From contig OZ059894.1 in assembly GCA_964057225.1 (NCBI GenBank), positions 3,782,001-3,846,000 on the forward strand: 64,000 bases of DNA, read 5' to 3'. The position numbers and the translations under genes are program-made. The notes below the pieces were generated by a model. It ran no database searches and was not told where the DNA came from. It saw only the letters and a list, made by a program, of their open reading frames with translations. Origin of the DNA: Auanema rhodensis (Eukaryota; Nematoda; Chromadorea; Rhabditida; Rhabditidae). Of this stretch, positions 38,962 to 53,352 are shown in pieces. The first letter of the stretch is position 1. Every line of letters starts with the position of its first letter.

Positions 38962-41900
38962 ATTCGATGCGGATTTTTAAGCTGCGTCGATCTGTTTTAT
39001 CAGATTTGCGCTAGCTTAAAAATGCACCGAGATATCAACTGATATAAGTTCACACTTATATCCTCGATTTTCACCCTGAAGAATTAATTTTTTCGTTGAA
39101 TCACATCGTCCATCGTCTTTGCCTTGAAAAAAGGAATCTAAAAACATCTACTTTTTGCTAAATTATTTTGAAATTTTTCGAAAAAAGTTTTGTCAAAATG
39201 TTTTTGGAAGCAATGTTGAGTGTACATGGAAACTCAACATACACTAATGCATCATTTTTCAAACGATCATAACTAATTTTTGTATTAAGCGTTTCTCAAT
39301 GTAGTATAGTGCATTCGATGCGGATTTTTAAGCTGCATCGATCTGTGTTATCAGATTTGCGCTAGCTTAAAAATGCACCGAGATATCAACTGATATAAGT
39401 TCACACTTATATCCTCGATTTTCACCCTGAAGAATTAATTTTTTCGTTGAATAACATTGTCCATCGTCTTTGTCTTGAAAAAAGGAATCTAAAAACATCT
39501 ACTTTTCGCTAAATTATTTTGAAATTTTTCGAAAAAATTTTTGTCAAAATGTTTTTGGAAGCAATGTTGAGTGTACATGGAAACTCAACATACACTAATT
39601 CATCATTTTTCAAACGATCATAACTAATTTTTGTATTGAGCGTTTCTCAATGTAGTATAGTGCATTCGATGCGGATTTTTAAGCTGCATCGATCTGTGTT
39701 ATCAGATTTGCGCTAGCTTAAAAATGCACCGAGATATCAACTGATATAAGTTCACACTTATATCCTCGATTTTCACCCTGAAGAATTAATTTTTTCGTTG
39801 AATAACAATGTCCATCGTCTTTGCCTCAAAAAAAGGTATCTAAAAACATCTACTTTTTGCTAAATTATTTTGAAATTTTTCGAAAAAATTTTTGTCAAAA
39901 TGTTTTTGGAAGCAATGTTGAGTGTACATGGAAACTCAACATACACTAATGCATCATTTTTCAAACGATCATAACTAATTTTTGTATTAAGCGTTTCTCA
40001 ATGTAGTATAGTGCATTCGATGCGGATTTTTAAGCTGCGTCGATCTGTTTTATCAGATTTGCGCTAGCTTAAAAATGCACCGAGATATCAACTGATATAA
40101 GTTCACACTTATATCCTCGATTTTCACCCTGAAGAATTACTTTTTTCGTTGAATAACAATGTCCATCGTCTTCGCCTTAAAAAAAGGTATCTAAAAACAT
40201 CTACTTTTTGCTAAATTATTTTGAAATTTTTCGAAAAAATTTTTGTCAAAATGTTTTTGGAAGCAATGTTGAGTGTACATGGAAACTCAACATACACTAA
40301 TGCATCATTTTTCAAACGATCATAACTAATTTTTGTATTAAGCGTTTCTCAATGTAGTATAGTGCATTCGATGCGGATTTTTAAGCTGCGTCGATCTGTT
40401 TTATCAGATTTGCGCAAGCTTAAAAATGCACCGAGATATCAACTGATATAAGTTCACACTTATATCCTCGATTTCCACCCTGAAGAATTAATTTTTTCGT
40501 TGAATAACAATGTCCATCGTCTTCGCCTTAAAAAAAGGTATCTAAAAACATCTACTTTTTGCTAAATTATTTTGAAATTTTTCGAAAAAATTTTTGTCAA
40601 AATGTTTTTGGAAGCAATGTTGAGTGTACATGGAAACTCAACATACACTAATGCATCATTTTTCAAACGATCATAACTAATTTTTGTATTAAGCGTTTCT
40701 CAATGTAGTATAGTGCATTCGATGCGGATTTTTAAGCTGCGTCGATCTGTTTTATCAGATTTGCGCTAGCTTAAAAATGCACCGAGATATCAACTGATAT
40801 AAGTTCACACTTATATCCTCGATTTTCACCCTGAAGAATTAATTTTTTCGTTGAATAACAATGTCCATCGTCTTCGCCTGAAAAAAAGGTATCTAAAAAC
40901 ATCTACTTTTTGCTAAATTATTTTGAAATTTTACGAAAAAATTTTTGTCAAAATGTTTTTGGAAGCAATGTTGAGTGTACATGGAAACTCAACATACACT
41001 AATGCATCATTTTTCAAACGATCATAACTAATTTTTGTATTAAGCGTTTCTCAATGTAGTATAGTGCATTCGATGCGGATTTTTAAGCTGCGTCGATCTG
41101 TTTTATCAGATTTGCGCTAGCTTAAAAATGCACCGAGATATCAACTGATATAAGTTCACACTTATATCCTCGATTTTCACCCTGAAGAATTAATTTTTTC
41201 GTTGAATAACAATGTCCATCGTCTTCGCCTTAAAAAATGGTATCTAAAAACATCTACTTTTTGCTAAATTATTTTGAAATTTTTCGAAAAAATTTTTGTC
41301 AAAATGTTTTTGGAAGCAATGTTGAGTGTACATGGAAACTCAACATACACTAATGCATCATTTTTCAAACGATCATAACTAATTTTTGTATTAAGCGTTT
41401 CTCAATGTAGTATAGTGCATTCGATGCGGATTTTTAAGCTGCGTCGATCTGTTTTATCAGATTTGCGCTAGCTTAAAAATGCACCGAGATATCAACTGAT
41501 ATAAGTTCACACTTATATCCTCGATTTTCACCCTGAAGAATTAATTTTTTTGTTGAATAACAATGTCCATCGTCTTCGCCTTAAAAAAAGGTATCTAAAA
41601 ACATCTACTTTTTGCTAAATTATTTTGAAATTTTTCGAAAAAATTTTTGTCAAAATGTTTTTGGAAGCAATGTTGAGTGTACATGGAAACTCAACATACA
41701 CTAATGCATCATTTTTCAAACGATCATAACTAATTTTTGTATTAAGCGTTTCTCAATGTCGTATAGTGCATTTGATGCGGATTTTTAAGCTGCGTCGGTC
41801 TGTGTTATCAGATTTGCGCTAGCTTAAAAATGCACCGAGATATCAACTGATATAAGTTCACACTTATATCCTCGATTTTCACCCTGAAGAATTAATTTTT

Positions 41901-43874
41901 TTGTTGAATAACAATGTCCATCGTCTTCGCCTTAAAAAAAGGTATCTAAAAACATCTACTTTTTGCTAAATTATTTTGAAATTTTTCGAAAAACTTTTGT
42001 CAAAATGTTTTTGGAAGCAATGTTGAGTGTACATGGAAACTCAACATACACTAATGCATCATTTTTCAAACGATCATAACTAATTTTTGTATTAAGCGTT
42101 TCTCAATGTAGTATAGTGCATTCGATGCGGATTTTTAAGCTGCGTCGATCTGTTTTATCAGATTTGCGCTAGCTTAAAAATGCACCGAGATATCAACTGA
42201 TATAAGTTCACACTTATATCCTCGATTTTCACCCTGAAGAATTAATTTTTTCGTTGAATAACAATGTCCATCGTCTTCGCCTTAAAAAAAGGTATCTAAA
42301 AACATCTACTTTTTGCTAAATTATTTTGAAATTTTTCGAAAAAATTTTTGTCAAAATGTTTTTGGAAGCAATGTTGAGTGTACATGGAAACTCAACATAC
42401 ACTAATGCATCATTTTTCAAACGATCATAACTAATTTTTGTATTAAGCGTTTCTCAATGTAGTATAGTGCATTCGATGCGGATTTTTAAGCTGCGTCGAT
42501 CTGTTTTATCAGATTTGCGCTAGCTTAAAAATGCACCGAGATATCAACTGATATAAGTTCACACTTATATCCTCGATTTTCACCCTGAAGAATTAATTTT
42601 TTCGTTGAATAACAATGTCCATCGTCTTCGCCTTAAAAAAAGGTATCTAAAAACATCTACTTTTTGCTAAATTATTTTGAAATTTTTCGAAAAAATTTTT
42701 GTCAAAATGTTTTTGGAAGCAATGTTGAGTGTACATGGAAACTCAACATACACTAATGCATCATTTTTCAAACGATCATAACTAATTTTTGTATTAAGCG
42801 TTTCTCAATGTAGTATAGTGCATTCGATGCGGATTTTTAAGCTGCGTCGATCTGTTTTATCAGATTTGCGCTAGCTTAAAAATGCACCGAGATATCAACT
42901 GATATAAGTTCACACTTATATCCTCGATTTTCACCCTGAAGAATTAATTTTTTCGTTGAATCACATCGTTCATCGTCTTTGCCTTGAAAAAAGGAATCTA
43001 AAAACATCTACTTTTCGCTAAATTATTTTGAAATTTTTCGAAAAAATTTTTGTCAAAATGTTTTTGGAAGCAATGTTGAGTGTACATGGAAACTCAACAT
43101 ACACTAATGCATCATTTTTCAAACGATCATAACTAATTTTTGTAATAAGCGTTTCTCAATGTAGTATAGTGCATTCGATGCGGATTTTTAAGCTGCATCG
43201 ATCTGTGTTATCAGATTTGCGCTAGCTTAAAAATGCACCGAGATATCAACTGATATAAGTTCACACTTATATCCTCGATTTTCACCCTGAAGAATTAATT
43301 TTTTCGTTGAATAACAATGTCCATCGTCTTCGCCTTAAAAAAAGGTATCTAAAAACATCTACTTTTTGCTAAATTATTTTGAAATTTTTCGAAAAAATTT
43401 TTGTCAAAATGTTTTTGGAAGCAATGTTGAGTGTACATGGAAACTCAACATACACTAATGCATCATTTTTCAAACGATCATAACTAATTTTTGTATTAAG
43501 CGTTTCTCAATGTAGTATAGTGCATTCGATGCGGATTTTTAAGCTGCGTCGATCTGTTTTATCAGATTTGCGCTAGCTTAAAAATGCACCGAGATATCAA
43601 CTGATATAAGTTCACACTTATATCCTCGATTTTCACCCTGAAGAATTAATTTTTTCGTTGAATAACAATGTCCATCGTCTTCGCCTTAAAAAAAGGTATC
43701 TAAAAACATCTACTTTTTGCTAAATTATTTTGAAATTTTTCGAAAAAATTTTTGTCAAAATGTTTTTGGAAGCAATGTTGAGTGTACATGGAAACTCAAC
43801 ATACACTAATGCATCATTTTTCAAACGATCATAACTAATTTTTGTATTAAGCGTTTCTCAATGTAGTATAGTGC
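38962..43874. repeat. 14-monomer higher-order repeat, copy 1 (4,913 bp)
   Basis: Monomers 112-125 recur 4,913 bp downstream for at least twelve units. Marks in order: GAATCACATCG with AAAAAAGTTTTG (112), TTTGTCTTG with CTTTTCGC (113), CCTCAAAAAAAGG (114), ATTACTTTTTT (115), GCAAGC with GATTTCCACCC (116), CCTGAAAAAAAGG with TTTTACG (117), AAAAAATGG (118), TGTCGTATAG (119), an ATTTG-start unit with a one-base deletion near 41994 (120), and CACATCGTTC with GTAATAAGCG (123). The unit is one base short of 14 x 351 because of that deletion. Confidence 0.93.
41770..42119 (+). repeat. Monomer 120, 350 bp, one-base deletion
   Basis: Between the TTTTTCG palindrome and GTCAAAATG this unit has five A, C and four T instead of six A and five T, for a net loss of one base. 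Monomer 134 (46683-47032) has the same change and is its higher-order partner, so this is one event copied once. Monomer 180 has the T-to-C change without the base loss (near 63054). Confidence 0.9.
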
Positions 43875-46800
43875 ATTCGATGCGGATTTTTAAGCTGCGT
43901 CGATCTGTTTTATCAGATTTGCGCTAGCTTAAAAATGCACCGAGATATCAACTGATATAAGTTCACACTTATATCCTCGATTTTCACCCTGAAGAATTAA
44001 TTTTTTCGTTGAATCACATCGTCCATCGTCTTTGCCTTGAAAAAAGGAATCTAAAAACATCTACTTTTTGCTAAATTATTTTGAAATTTTTCGAAAAAAG
44101 TTTTGTCAAAATGTTTTTGGAAGCAATGTTGAGTGTACATGGAAACTCAACATACACTAATGCATCATTTTTCAAACGATCATAACTAATTTTTGTATTA
44201 AGCGTTTCTCAATGTAGTATAGTGCATTCGATGCGGATTTTTAAGCTGCATCGATCTGTGTTATCAGATTTGCGCTAGCTTAAAAATGCACCGAGATATC
44301 AACTGATATAAGTTCACACTTATATCCTCGATTTTCACCCTGAAGAATTAATTTTTTCGTTGAATAACATTGTCCATCGTCTTTGTCTTGAAAAAAGGAA
44401 TCTAAAAACATCTACTTTTCGCTAAATTATTTTGAAATTTTTCGAAAAAATTTTTGTCAAAATGTTTTTGGAAGCAATGTTGAGTGTACATGGAAACTCA
44501 ACATACACTAATTCATCATTTTTCAAACGATCATAACTAATTTTTGTATTGAGCGTTTCTCAATGTAGTATAGTGCATTCGATGCGGATTTTTAAGCTGC
44601 ATCGATCTGTGTTATCAGATTTGCGCTAGCTTAAAAATGCACCGAGATATCAACTGATATAAGTTCACACTTATATCCTCGATTTTCACCCTGAAGAATT
44701 AATTTTTTCGTTGAATAACAATGTCCATCGTCTTTGCCTCAAAAAAAGGTATCTAAAAACATCTACTTTTTGCTAAATTATTTTGAAATTTTTCGAAAAA
44801 ATTTTTGTCAAAATGTTTTTGGAAGCAATGTTGAGTGTACATGGAAACTCAACATACACTAATGCATCATTTTTCAAACGATCATAACTAATTTTTGTAT
44901 TAAGCGTTTCTCAATGTAGTATAGTGCATTCGATGCGGATTTTTAAGCTGCGTCGATCTGTTTTATCAGATTTGCGCTAGCTTAAAAATGCACCGAGATA
45001 TCAACTGATATAAGTTCACACTTATATCCTCGATTTTCACCCTGAAGAATTACTTTTTTCGTTGAATAACAATGTCCATCGTCTTCGCCTTAAAAAAAGG
45101 TATCTAAAAACATCTACTTTTTGCTAAATTATTTTGAAATTTTTCGAAAAAATTTTTGTCAAAATGTTTTTGGAAGCAATGTTGAGTGTACATGGAAACT
45201 CAACATACACTAATGCATCATTTTTCAAACGATCATAACTAATTTTTGTATTAAGCGTTTCTCAATGTAGTATAGTGCATTCGATGCGGATTTTTAAGCT
45301 GCGTCGATCTGTTTTATCAGATTTGCGCAAGCTTAAAAATGCACCGAGATATCAACTGATATAAGTTCACACTTATATCCTCGATTTCCACCCTGAAGAA
45401 TTAATTTTTTCGTTGAATAACAATGTCCATCGTCTTCGCCTTAAAAAAAGGTATCTAAAAACATCTACTTTTTGCTAAATTATTTTGAAATTTTTCGAAA
45501 AAATTTTTGTCAAAATGTTTTTGGAAGCAATGTTGAGTGTACATGGAAACTCAACATACACTAATGCATCATTTTTCAAACGATCATAACTAATTTTTGT
45601 ATTAAGCGTTTCTCAATGTAGTATAGTGCATTCGATGCGGATTTTTAAGCTGCGTCGATCTGTTTTATCAGATTTGCGCTAGCTTAAAAATGCACCGAGA
45701 TATCAACTGATATAAGTTCACACTTATATCCTCGATTTTCACCCTGAAGAATTAATTTTTTCGTTGAATAACAATGTCCATCGTCTTCGCCTGAAAAAAA
45801 GGTATCTAAAAACATCTACTTTTTGCTAAATTATTTTGAAATTTTACGAAAAAATTTTTGTCAAAATGTTTTTGGAAGCAATGTTGAGTGTACATGGAAA
45901 CTCAACATACACTAATGCATCATTTTTCAAACGATCATAACTAATTTTTGTATTAAGCGTTTCTCAATGTAGTATAGTGCATTCGATGCGGATTTTTAAG
46001 CTGCGTCGATCTGTTTTATCAGATTTGCGCTAGCTTAAAAATGCACCGAGATATCAACTGATATAAGTTCACACTTATATCCTCGATTTTCACCCTGAAG
46101 AATTAATTTTTTCGTTGAATAACAATGTCCATCGTCTTCGCCTTAAAAAATGGTATCTAAAAACATCTACTTTTTGCTAAATTATTTTGAAATTTTTCGA
46201 AAAAATTTTTGTCAAAATGTTTTTGGAAGCAATGTTGAGTGTACATGGAAACTCAACATACACTAATGCATCATTTTTCAAACGATCATAACTAATTTTT
46301 GTATTAAGCGTTTCTCAATGTAGTATAGTGCATTCGATGCGGATTTTTAAGCTGCGTCGATCTGTTTTATCAGATTTGCGCTAGCTTAAAAATGCACCGA
46401 GATATCAACTGATATAAGTTCACACTTATATCCTCGATTTTCACCCTGAAGAATTAATTTTTTTGTTGAATAACAATGTCCATCGTCTTCGCCTTAAAAA
46501 AAGGTATCTAAAAACATCTACTTTTTGCTAAATTATTTTGAAATTTTTCGAAAAAATTTTTGTCAAAATGTTTTTGGAAGCAATGTTGAGTGTACATGGA
46601 AACTCAACATACACTAATGCATCATTTTTCAAACGATCATAACTAATTTTTGTATTAAGCGTTTCTCAATGTCGTATAGTGCATTTGATGCGGATTTTTA
46701 AGCTGCGTCGGTCTGTGTTATCAGATTTGCGCTAGCTTAAAAATGCACCGAGATATCAACTGATATAAGTTCACACTTATATCCTCGATTTTCACCCTGA

Positions 46801-48085
46801 AGAATTAATTTTTTTGTTGAATAACAATGTCCATCGTCTTCGCCTTAAAAAAAGGTATCTAAAAACATCTACTTTTTGCTAAATTATTTTGAAATTTTTC
46901 GAAAAACTTTTGTCAAAATGTTTTTGGAAGCAATGTTGAGTGTACATGGAAACTCAACATACACTAATGCATCATTTTTCAAACGATCATAACTAATTTT
47001 TGTATTAAGCGTTTCTCAATGTAGTATAGTGCATTCGATGCGGATTTTTAAGCTGCGTCGATCTGTTTTATCAGATTTGCGCTAGCTTAAAAATGCACCG
47101 AGATATCAACTGATATAAGTTCACACTTATATCCTCGATTTTCACCCTGAAGAATTAATTTTTTCGTTGAATAACAATGTCCATCGTCTTCGCCTTAAAA
47201 AAAGGTATCTAAAAACATCTACTTTTTGCTAAATTATTTTGAAATTTTTCGAAAAAATTTTTGTCAAAATGTTTTTGGAAGCAATGTTGAGTGTACATGG
47301 AAACTCAACATACACTAATGCATCATTTTTCAAACGATCATAACTAATTTTTGTATTAAGCGTTTCTCAATGTAGTATAGTGCATTCGATGCGGATTTTT
47401 AAGCTGCGTCGATCTGTTTTATCAGATTTGCGCTAGCTTAAAAATGCACCGAGATATCAACTGATATAAGTTCACACTTATATCCTCGATTTTCACCCTG
47501 AAGAATTAATTTTTTCGTTGAATAACAATGTCCATCGTCTTCGCCTTAAAAAAAGGTATCTAAAAACATCTACTTTTTGCTAAATTATTTTGAAATTTTT
47601 CGAAAAAATTTTTGTCAAAATGTTTTTGGAAGCAATGTTGAGTGTACATGGAAACTCAACATACACTAATGCATCATTTTTCAAACGATCATAACTAATT
47701 TTTGTATTAAGCGTTTCTCAATGTAGTATAGTGCATTCGATGCGGATTTTTAAGCTGCGTCGATCTGTTTTATCAGATTTGCGCTAGCTTAAAAATGCAC
47801 CGAGATATCAACTGATATAAGTTCACACTTATATCCTCGATTTTCACCCTGAAGAATTAATTTTTTCGTTGAATCACATCGTTCATCGTCTTTGCCTTGA
47901 AAAAAGGAATCTAAAAACATCTACTTTTCGCTAAATTATTTTGAAATTTTTCGAAAAAATTTTTGTCAAAATGTTTTTGGAAGCAATGTTGAGTGTACAT
48001 GGAAACTCAACATACACTAATGCATCATTTTTCAAACGATCATAACTAATTTTTGTAATAAGCGTTTCTCAATGTAGTATAGTGC
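43875..48085. repeat. 14-mer higher-order repeat, copy 2 (first 12 monomers retained)
   Basis: Monomers 126-137 match 112-123 in order at an offset of 4,913 bp, including the one-base deletion (C near 46907 against C near 41994). The match stops in monomer 138. That unit has CACATCG and GTAATAAGCG where the expected partner, 124, has CAATG, TTCGCC and GTATTAAGCG, so the last two monomers of the 14-mer were replaced. Confidence 0.92.
46683..47032 (+). repeat. Monomer 134, 350 bp, shared one-base deletion
   Basis: This is the second-copy partner of monomer 120. It starts with the same ATTTG, has GTCGGTC and TTTTTTTGTTG, and carries the same shortened A/T junction near 46907. It is useful as a marker that the deletion came before the 14-mer duplication. 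Confidence 0.9.
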
Positions 48086-51000
48086 ATTCGATGCGGATTT
48101 TTAAGCTGCATCGATCTGTGTTATCAGATTTGCGCTAGCTTAAAAATGCACCGAGATATCAACTGATATAAGTTCACACTTATATCCTCGATTTTCACCC
48201 TGAAGAATTAATTTTTTCGTTGAATCACATCGTCCATCGTCTTTGCCTTGAAAAAAGGAATCTAAAAACATCTACTTTTTGCTAAATTATTTTGAAATTT
48301 TTCGAAAAAATTTTTGTCAAAATGTTTTTGGAAGCAATGTTGAGTGTACATGGAAACTCAACATACACTAATGCATCATTTTTCAAACGATCATAACTAA
48401 TTTTTGTAATAAGCGTTTCTCAATGTAGTATAGTGCATTCGATGCGGATTTTTAAGCTGCATCGATCTGTGTTATCAGATTTGCGCTAGCTTAAAAATGC
48501 ACCGAGATATCAACTGATATAAGTTCACACTTATATCCTCGATTTTCACCCTGAAGAATTAATTTTTTCGTTGAATAACATTGTCCATCGTCTTTGTCTT
48601 GAAAAAAGGAATCTAAAAACATCTACTTTTCGCTAAATTATTTTGAAATTTTTCGAAAAAATTTTTGTCAAAATGTTTTTGGAAGCAATGTTGAGTGTAC
48701 ATGGAAACTCAACATACACTAATTCATCATTTTTCAAACGATCATAACTAATTTTTGTATTGAGCGTTTCTCAATGTAGTATAGTGCATTCGATGCGGAT
48801 TTTTAAGCTGCATCGATCTGTGTTATCAGATTTGCGCTAGCTTAAAAATGCACCGAGATATCAACTGATATAAGTTCACACTTATATCCTCGATTTTCAC
48901 CCTGAAGAATTAATTTTTTCGTTGAATAACAATGTCCATCGTCTTTGCCTCAAAAAAAGGTATCTAAAAACATCTACTTTTTGCTAAATTATTTTGAAAT
49001 TTTTCGAAAAAATTTTTGTCAAAATGTTTTTGGAAGCAATGTTGAGTGTACATGGAAACTCAACATACACTAATGCATCATTTTTCAAACGATCATAACT
49101 AATTTTTGTATTAAGCGTTTCTCAATGTAGTATAGTGCATTCGATGCGGATTTTTAAGCTGCGTCGATCTGTTTTATCAGATTTGCGCTAGCTTAAAAAT
49201 GCACCGAGATATCAACTGATATAAGTTCACACTTATATCCTCGATTTTCACCCTGAAGAATTAATTTTTTCGTTGAATAACAATGTCCATCGTCTTCGCC
49301 TTAAAAAAAGGTATCTAAAAACATCTACTTTTTGCTAAATTATTTTGAAATTTTTCGAAAAAATTTTTGTCAAAATGTTTTTGGAAGCAATGTTGAGTGT
49401 ACATGGAAACTCAACATACACTAATGCATCATTTTTCAAACGATCATAACTAATTTTTGTATTAAGCGTTTCTCAATGTAGTATAGTGCATTCGATGCGG
49501 ATTTTTAAGCTGCGTCGATCTGTTTTATCAGATTTGCGCAAGCTTAAAAATGCACCGAGATATCAACTGATATAAGTTCACACTTATATCCTCGATTTTC
49601 ACCCTGAAGAATTAAGTTTTTCGTTGAATAACAATGTCCATCGTCTTCGCCTTAAAAAAAGGTATCTAAAAACATCTACTTTTTGCTAAATTATTTTGAA
49701 ATTTTTCGAAAAAATTTTTGTCAAAATGTTTTTGGAAGCAATGTTGAGTGTACATGGAAACTCAACATACACTAATGCATCATTTTTCAAACGATCATAA
49801 CTAATTTTTGTATTAAGCGTTTCTCAATGTAGTATAGTGCATTCGATGCGGATTTTTAAGCTGCGTCGATCTGTTTTATCAGATTTGCGCTAGCTTAAAA
49901 ATGCACCGAGATATCAACTGATATAAGTTCACACTTATATCCTCGATTTTCAGCCTGAAGAATTAATTTTTTCGTTGAATAACAATGTCCATCGTCTTCG
50001 CCTGAAAAAAAGGTATCTAAAAACATCTACTTTTTGCTAAATTATTTTGAAATTTTTCGAAAAAATTTTTGTCAAAATGTTTTTGGAAGCAATGTTGAGT
50101 GTACATGGAAACTCAACATACACTAATGCATCATTTTTCAAACGATCATAACTAATTTTTGTATTAAGCGTTTCTCAATGTAGTATAGTGCATTCGATGC
50201 GGATTTTGAAGCTGCGTCGATCTGTTTTATCAGATTTGCGCTAGCTTAAAAATGCACCGAGATATCAACTGATATAAGTTCACACTTATATCCTCGATTT
50301 TCACCCTGAAGAATTAATTTTTTCGTTGAATAACAATGTCCATCGTCTTCGCCTTAAAAAAAGGTATCTAAAAACATCTACTTTTTGCTAAATTATTTTG
50401 AAATTTTTCGAAAAAATTTTTGTCAAAATGTTTTTGGAAGCAATGTTGAGTGTACATGGAAACTCAACATACACTAATGCATCATTTTTCAAACGATCAT
50501 AACTAATTTTTGTATTAAGCGTTTCTCAATGTAGTATAGTGCATTCGATGCGGATTTTTAAGCTGCGTCGATCTGTTTTATCAGATTTGCGCTAGCTTAA
50601 AAATGCACCGAGATATCAACTGATATAAGTTCACACTTATATCCTCGATTTTCACCCTGAAGAATTAATTTTTTCGTTGAATCACATCGTCCATCGTCTT
50701 TGCCTTGAAAAAAGGAATCTAAAAACATCTACTTTTTGCTAAATTATTTTGAAATTTTTCGAAAAAATTTTTGTCAAAATGTTTTTGGAAGCAATGTTGA
50801 GTGTACATGGAAACTCAACATACACTAATGCATCATTTTTCAAACGATCATAACTAATTTTTGTATTAAGCGTTTCTCAATGTAGTATAGTGCATTCGAT
50901 GCGGATTTTTAAGCTGCATCGATCTGTGTTATCAGATTTGCGCTAGCTTAAAAATGCACCGAGATATCAACTGATATAAGTTCACACTTATATCCTCGAT

Positions 51001-52111
51001 TTTCACCCTGAAGAATTAATTTTTTCGTTGAATAACAATGTCCATCGTCTTCGCCTTGAAAAAAGGAATCTAAAAACATCTACTTTTTGCTAAATTATTT
51101 TGAAATTTTTCGAAAAAATTTTTGTCAAAATGTTTTTGGAAGCAATGTTGAGTGTACATGGAAACTCAACATACACTAATTCATCATTTTTCAAACGATC
51201 ATAACTAATTTTTGTATTGAGCGTTTCTCAATGTAGTATAGTGCATTCGATGCGGATTTTTAAGCTGCATCGATCTGTGTTATCAAATTTGCGCTAGCTT
51301 AAAAATGCACCGAGATATCAACTGATATAAGTTCACACTTATATCCTCGATTTTCACCCTGAAGAATTAATTTTTTCGTTGAATAACAATGTCCATCGTC
51401 TTTGCCTCAAAAAAAGGTATCTAAAAACATCTACTTTTTGCTAAATTATTTTGAAATTTTTCGAAAAAATTTTTGTCAAAATGTTTTTGGAAGCAATGTT
51501 GAGTGTACATGGAAACTCAACATACACTAATGCATCATTTTTCAAACGATCATAACTAATTTTTGTATTAAGCGTTTCTTAATGTAGTATAGTGCATTCG
51601 ATGCGGATTTTTAAGCTGCGTCGATCTGTTTTATCAGATTTGCGCTAGCTTAAAAATGCACCGAGATATCAACTGATATAAGTTCACACTTATATCCTCG
51701 ATTTTCACCCTGAAGAATTAATTTTTTCGTTGAATAACAATGTCCATCGTCTTCGCCTTAAAAAAAGGTATCTAAAAACATCTACTTTTTGCTAAATTAT
51801 TTTGAAATTTTTCGAAAAAATTTTTGTCAAAATGTTTTTGGAAGCAATGTTGAGTGTACATGGAAACTCAACATACACTAATGCATCATTTTTCAAACGA
51901 TCATAACTAATTTTTGTATTAAGCGTTTCTCAATGTAGTATAGTGCATTCGATGCGGATTTTTAAGCTGCGTCGATCTGTGTTATCAAATTTGCGCTAGC
52001 TTAAAAATGCACCGAGATATCAACTGATATAAGTTCACACTTATATCCTCGATTTTCACCCTGAAGAATTACTTTTTTCGTTGAATAACAATGTCCATCG
52101 TCTTCGCCTTG

Positions 52112-52122
52112 AAAAAAAAAAA
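52112..52122 (+). repeat. Homopolymer insertion: run of 11 A
   Basis: Unit 166-175 normally reads six A, two G, two A. Here both G are A and one more A is present, making monomer 149 352 bp long. The same 11-A run recurs at 53166-53176 in monomer 152, three units downstream, so the two were probably copied from one another. Related 10-A runs without length change occur in monomers 70 and 74. Confidence 0.85.
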
Positions 52123-53165
52123 TCTAAAAACATCTACTTTTTGCTAAATTATTTTGAAATTTTTCGAAAAAATTTTTGTCAAAATGTTTTTGGAAGCAAT
52201 GTTGAGTGTACATGGAAACTCAACATACACTAATGCATCATTTTTCAAACGATCATAACTAATTTTTGTATTAAGCGTTTCTCAATGTAGTATAGTGCAT
52301 TCGATGCGGATTTTTAAGCTGCGTCGATCTGTTTTATCAGATTTGCGCAAGCTTAAAAATGCACCGAGATATCAACTGATATAAGTTCACACTTATATCC
52401 TCGATTTTCACCCTGAAGAATTAATTTTTTCGTTGAATAACAATGTCCATCATCTTTGCCTCAAAAAAAGGTATCTAAAAACATCTACTTTTTGCTGAAT
52501 TATTTTGAAATTTTTCGAAAAAATTTTTGTCAAAATGTTTTTGGAAGCAATGTTGAGTGTACATGGAAACTCAACATACACTAATGCATCATTTTTCAAA
52601 CGATCATAACTAATTTTTGTATTAAGCGTTTCTTAATGTAGTATAGTGCATTCGATGCGGATTTTTAAGCTGCGTCGATCTGTTTTATCAGATTTGCGCT
52701 AGCTTAAAAATGCACCGAGATATCAACTGATATAAGTTCACACTTATATCCTCGATTTTCACCCTGAAGAATTAATTTTTTCGTTGAATAACAATGTCCA
52801 TCGTCTTCGCCTTAAAAAAAGGTATCTAAAAACATCTACTTTTTGCTAAATTATTTTGAAATTTTTCGAAAAAATTTTTGTCAAAATGTTTTTGGAAGCA
52901 ATGTTGAGTGTACATGGAAACTCAACATACACTAATGCATCATTTTTCAAACGATCATAACTAATTTTTGTATTAAGCGTTTCTCAATGTAGTATAGTGC
53001 ATTCGATGCGGATTTTTAAGCTGCGTCGATCTGTGTTATCAGATTTGCGCTAGCTTAAAAATGCACCGAGATATCAACTGATATAAGTTCACACTTATAT
53101 CCTCGATTTTCACCCTGAAGAATTACTTTTTTCGTTGAATAACAATGTCCATCGTCTTCGCCTTG

Positions 53166-53176
53166 AAAAAAAAAAA
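53166..53176 (+). repeat. Homopolymer insertion: run of 11 A (second copy)
   Basis: This has the same structure as the run in monomer 149, sits in a unit with the same ATTACTTTTTT mark, and restores the register of the array to multiples of 351. Because length differences in long A runs are also a known sequencing and assembly weakness, the exact count is less certain than the substitutions around it. Confidence 0.8.
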
Positions 53177-53352
53177 TCTAAAAACATCTACTTTTTGCTA
53201 AATTATTTTGAAATTTTTCGAAAAAATTTTTGTCAAAATGTTTTTGGAAGCAATGTTGAGTGTACATGGAAACTCAACATACACTAATTCATCATTTTTC
53301 AAACGATCATAACTAATTTTTGTATTGAGCGTTTCTCAATGTAGTATAGTGC

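Larger units (their letters stand above)
48086..53352. repeat. Broken continuations of the 14-mer (monomers 138-152)
   Basis: Monomers 139-143 replay 113-117: TTTGTCTTG, then CCTCAAAAAAAGG, a GTTTT unit, a GCAAGC unit, and CCTGAAAAAAAGG. The series then jumps to a CACATCG unit (145) resembling 112, followed by 146-148 resembling 113-115. CACATCG units thus recur after 14, 12 and 7 monomers (112, 126, 138, 145). Private marks include ATTAAGTTTTT (142), CAGCCTG (143) and TTTTGAAGCTG (144). Monomers 147 and 149 share TATCAAATTTG. Monomers 149 and 152 share ATTACTTTTTT and an A run lengthened to 11. Confidence 0.78.
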
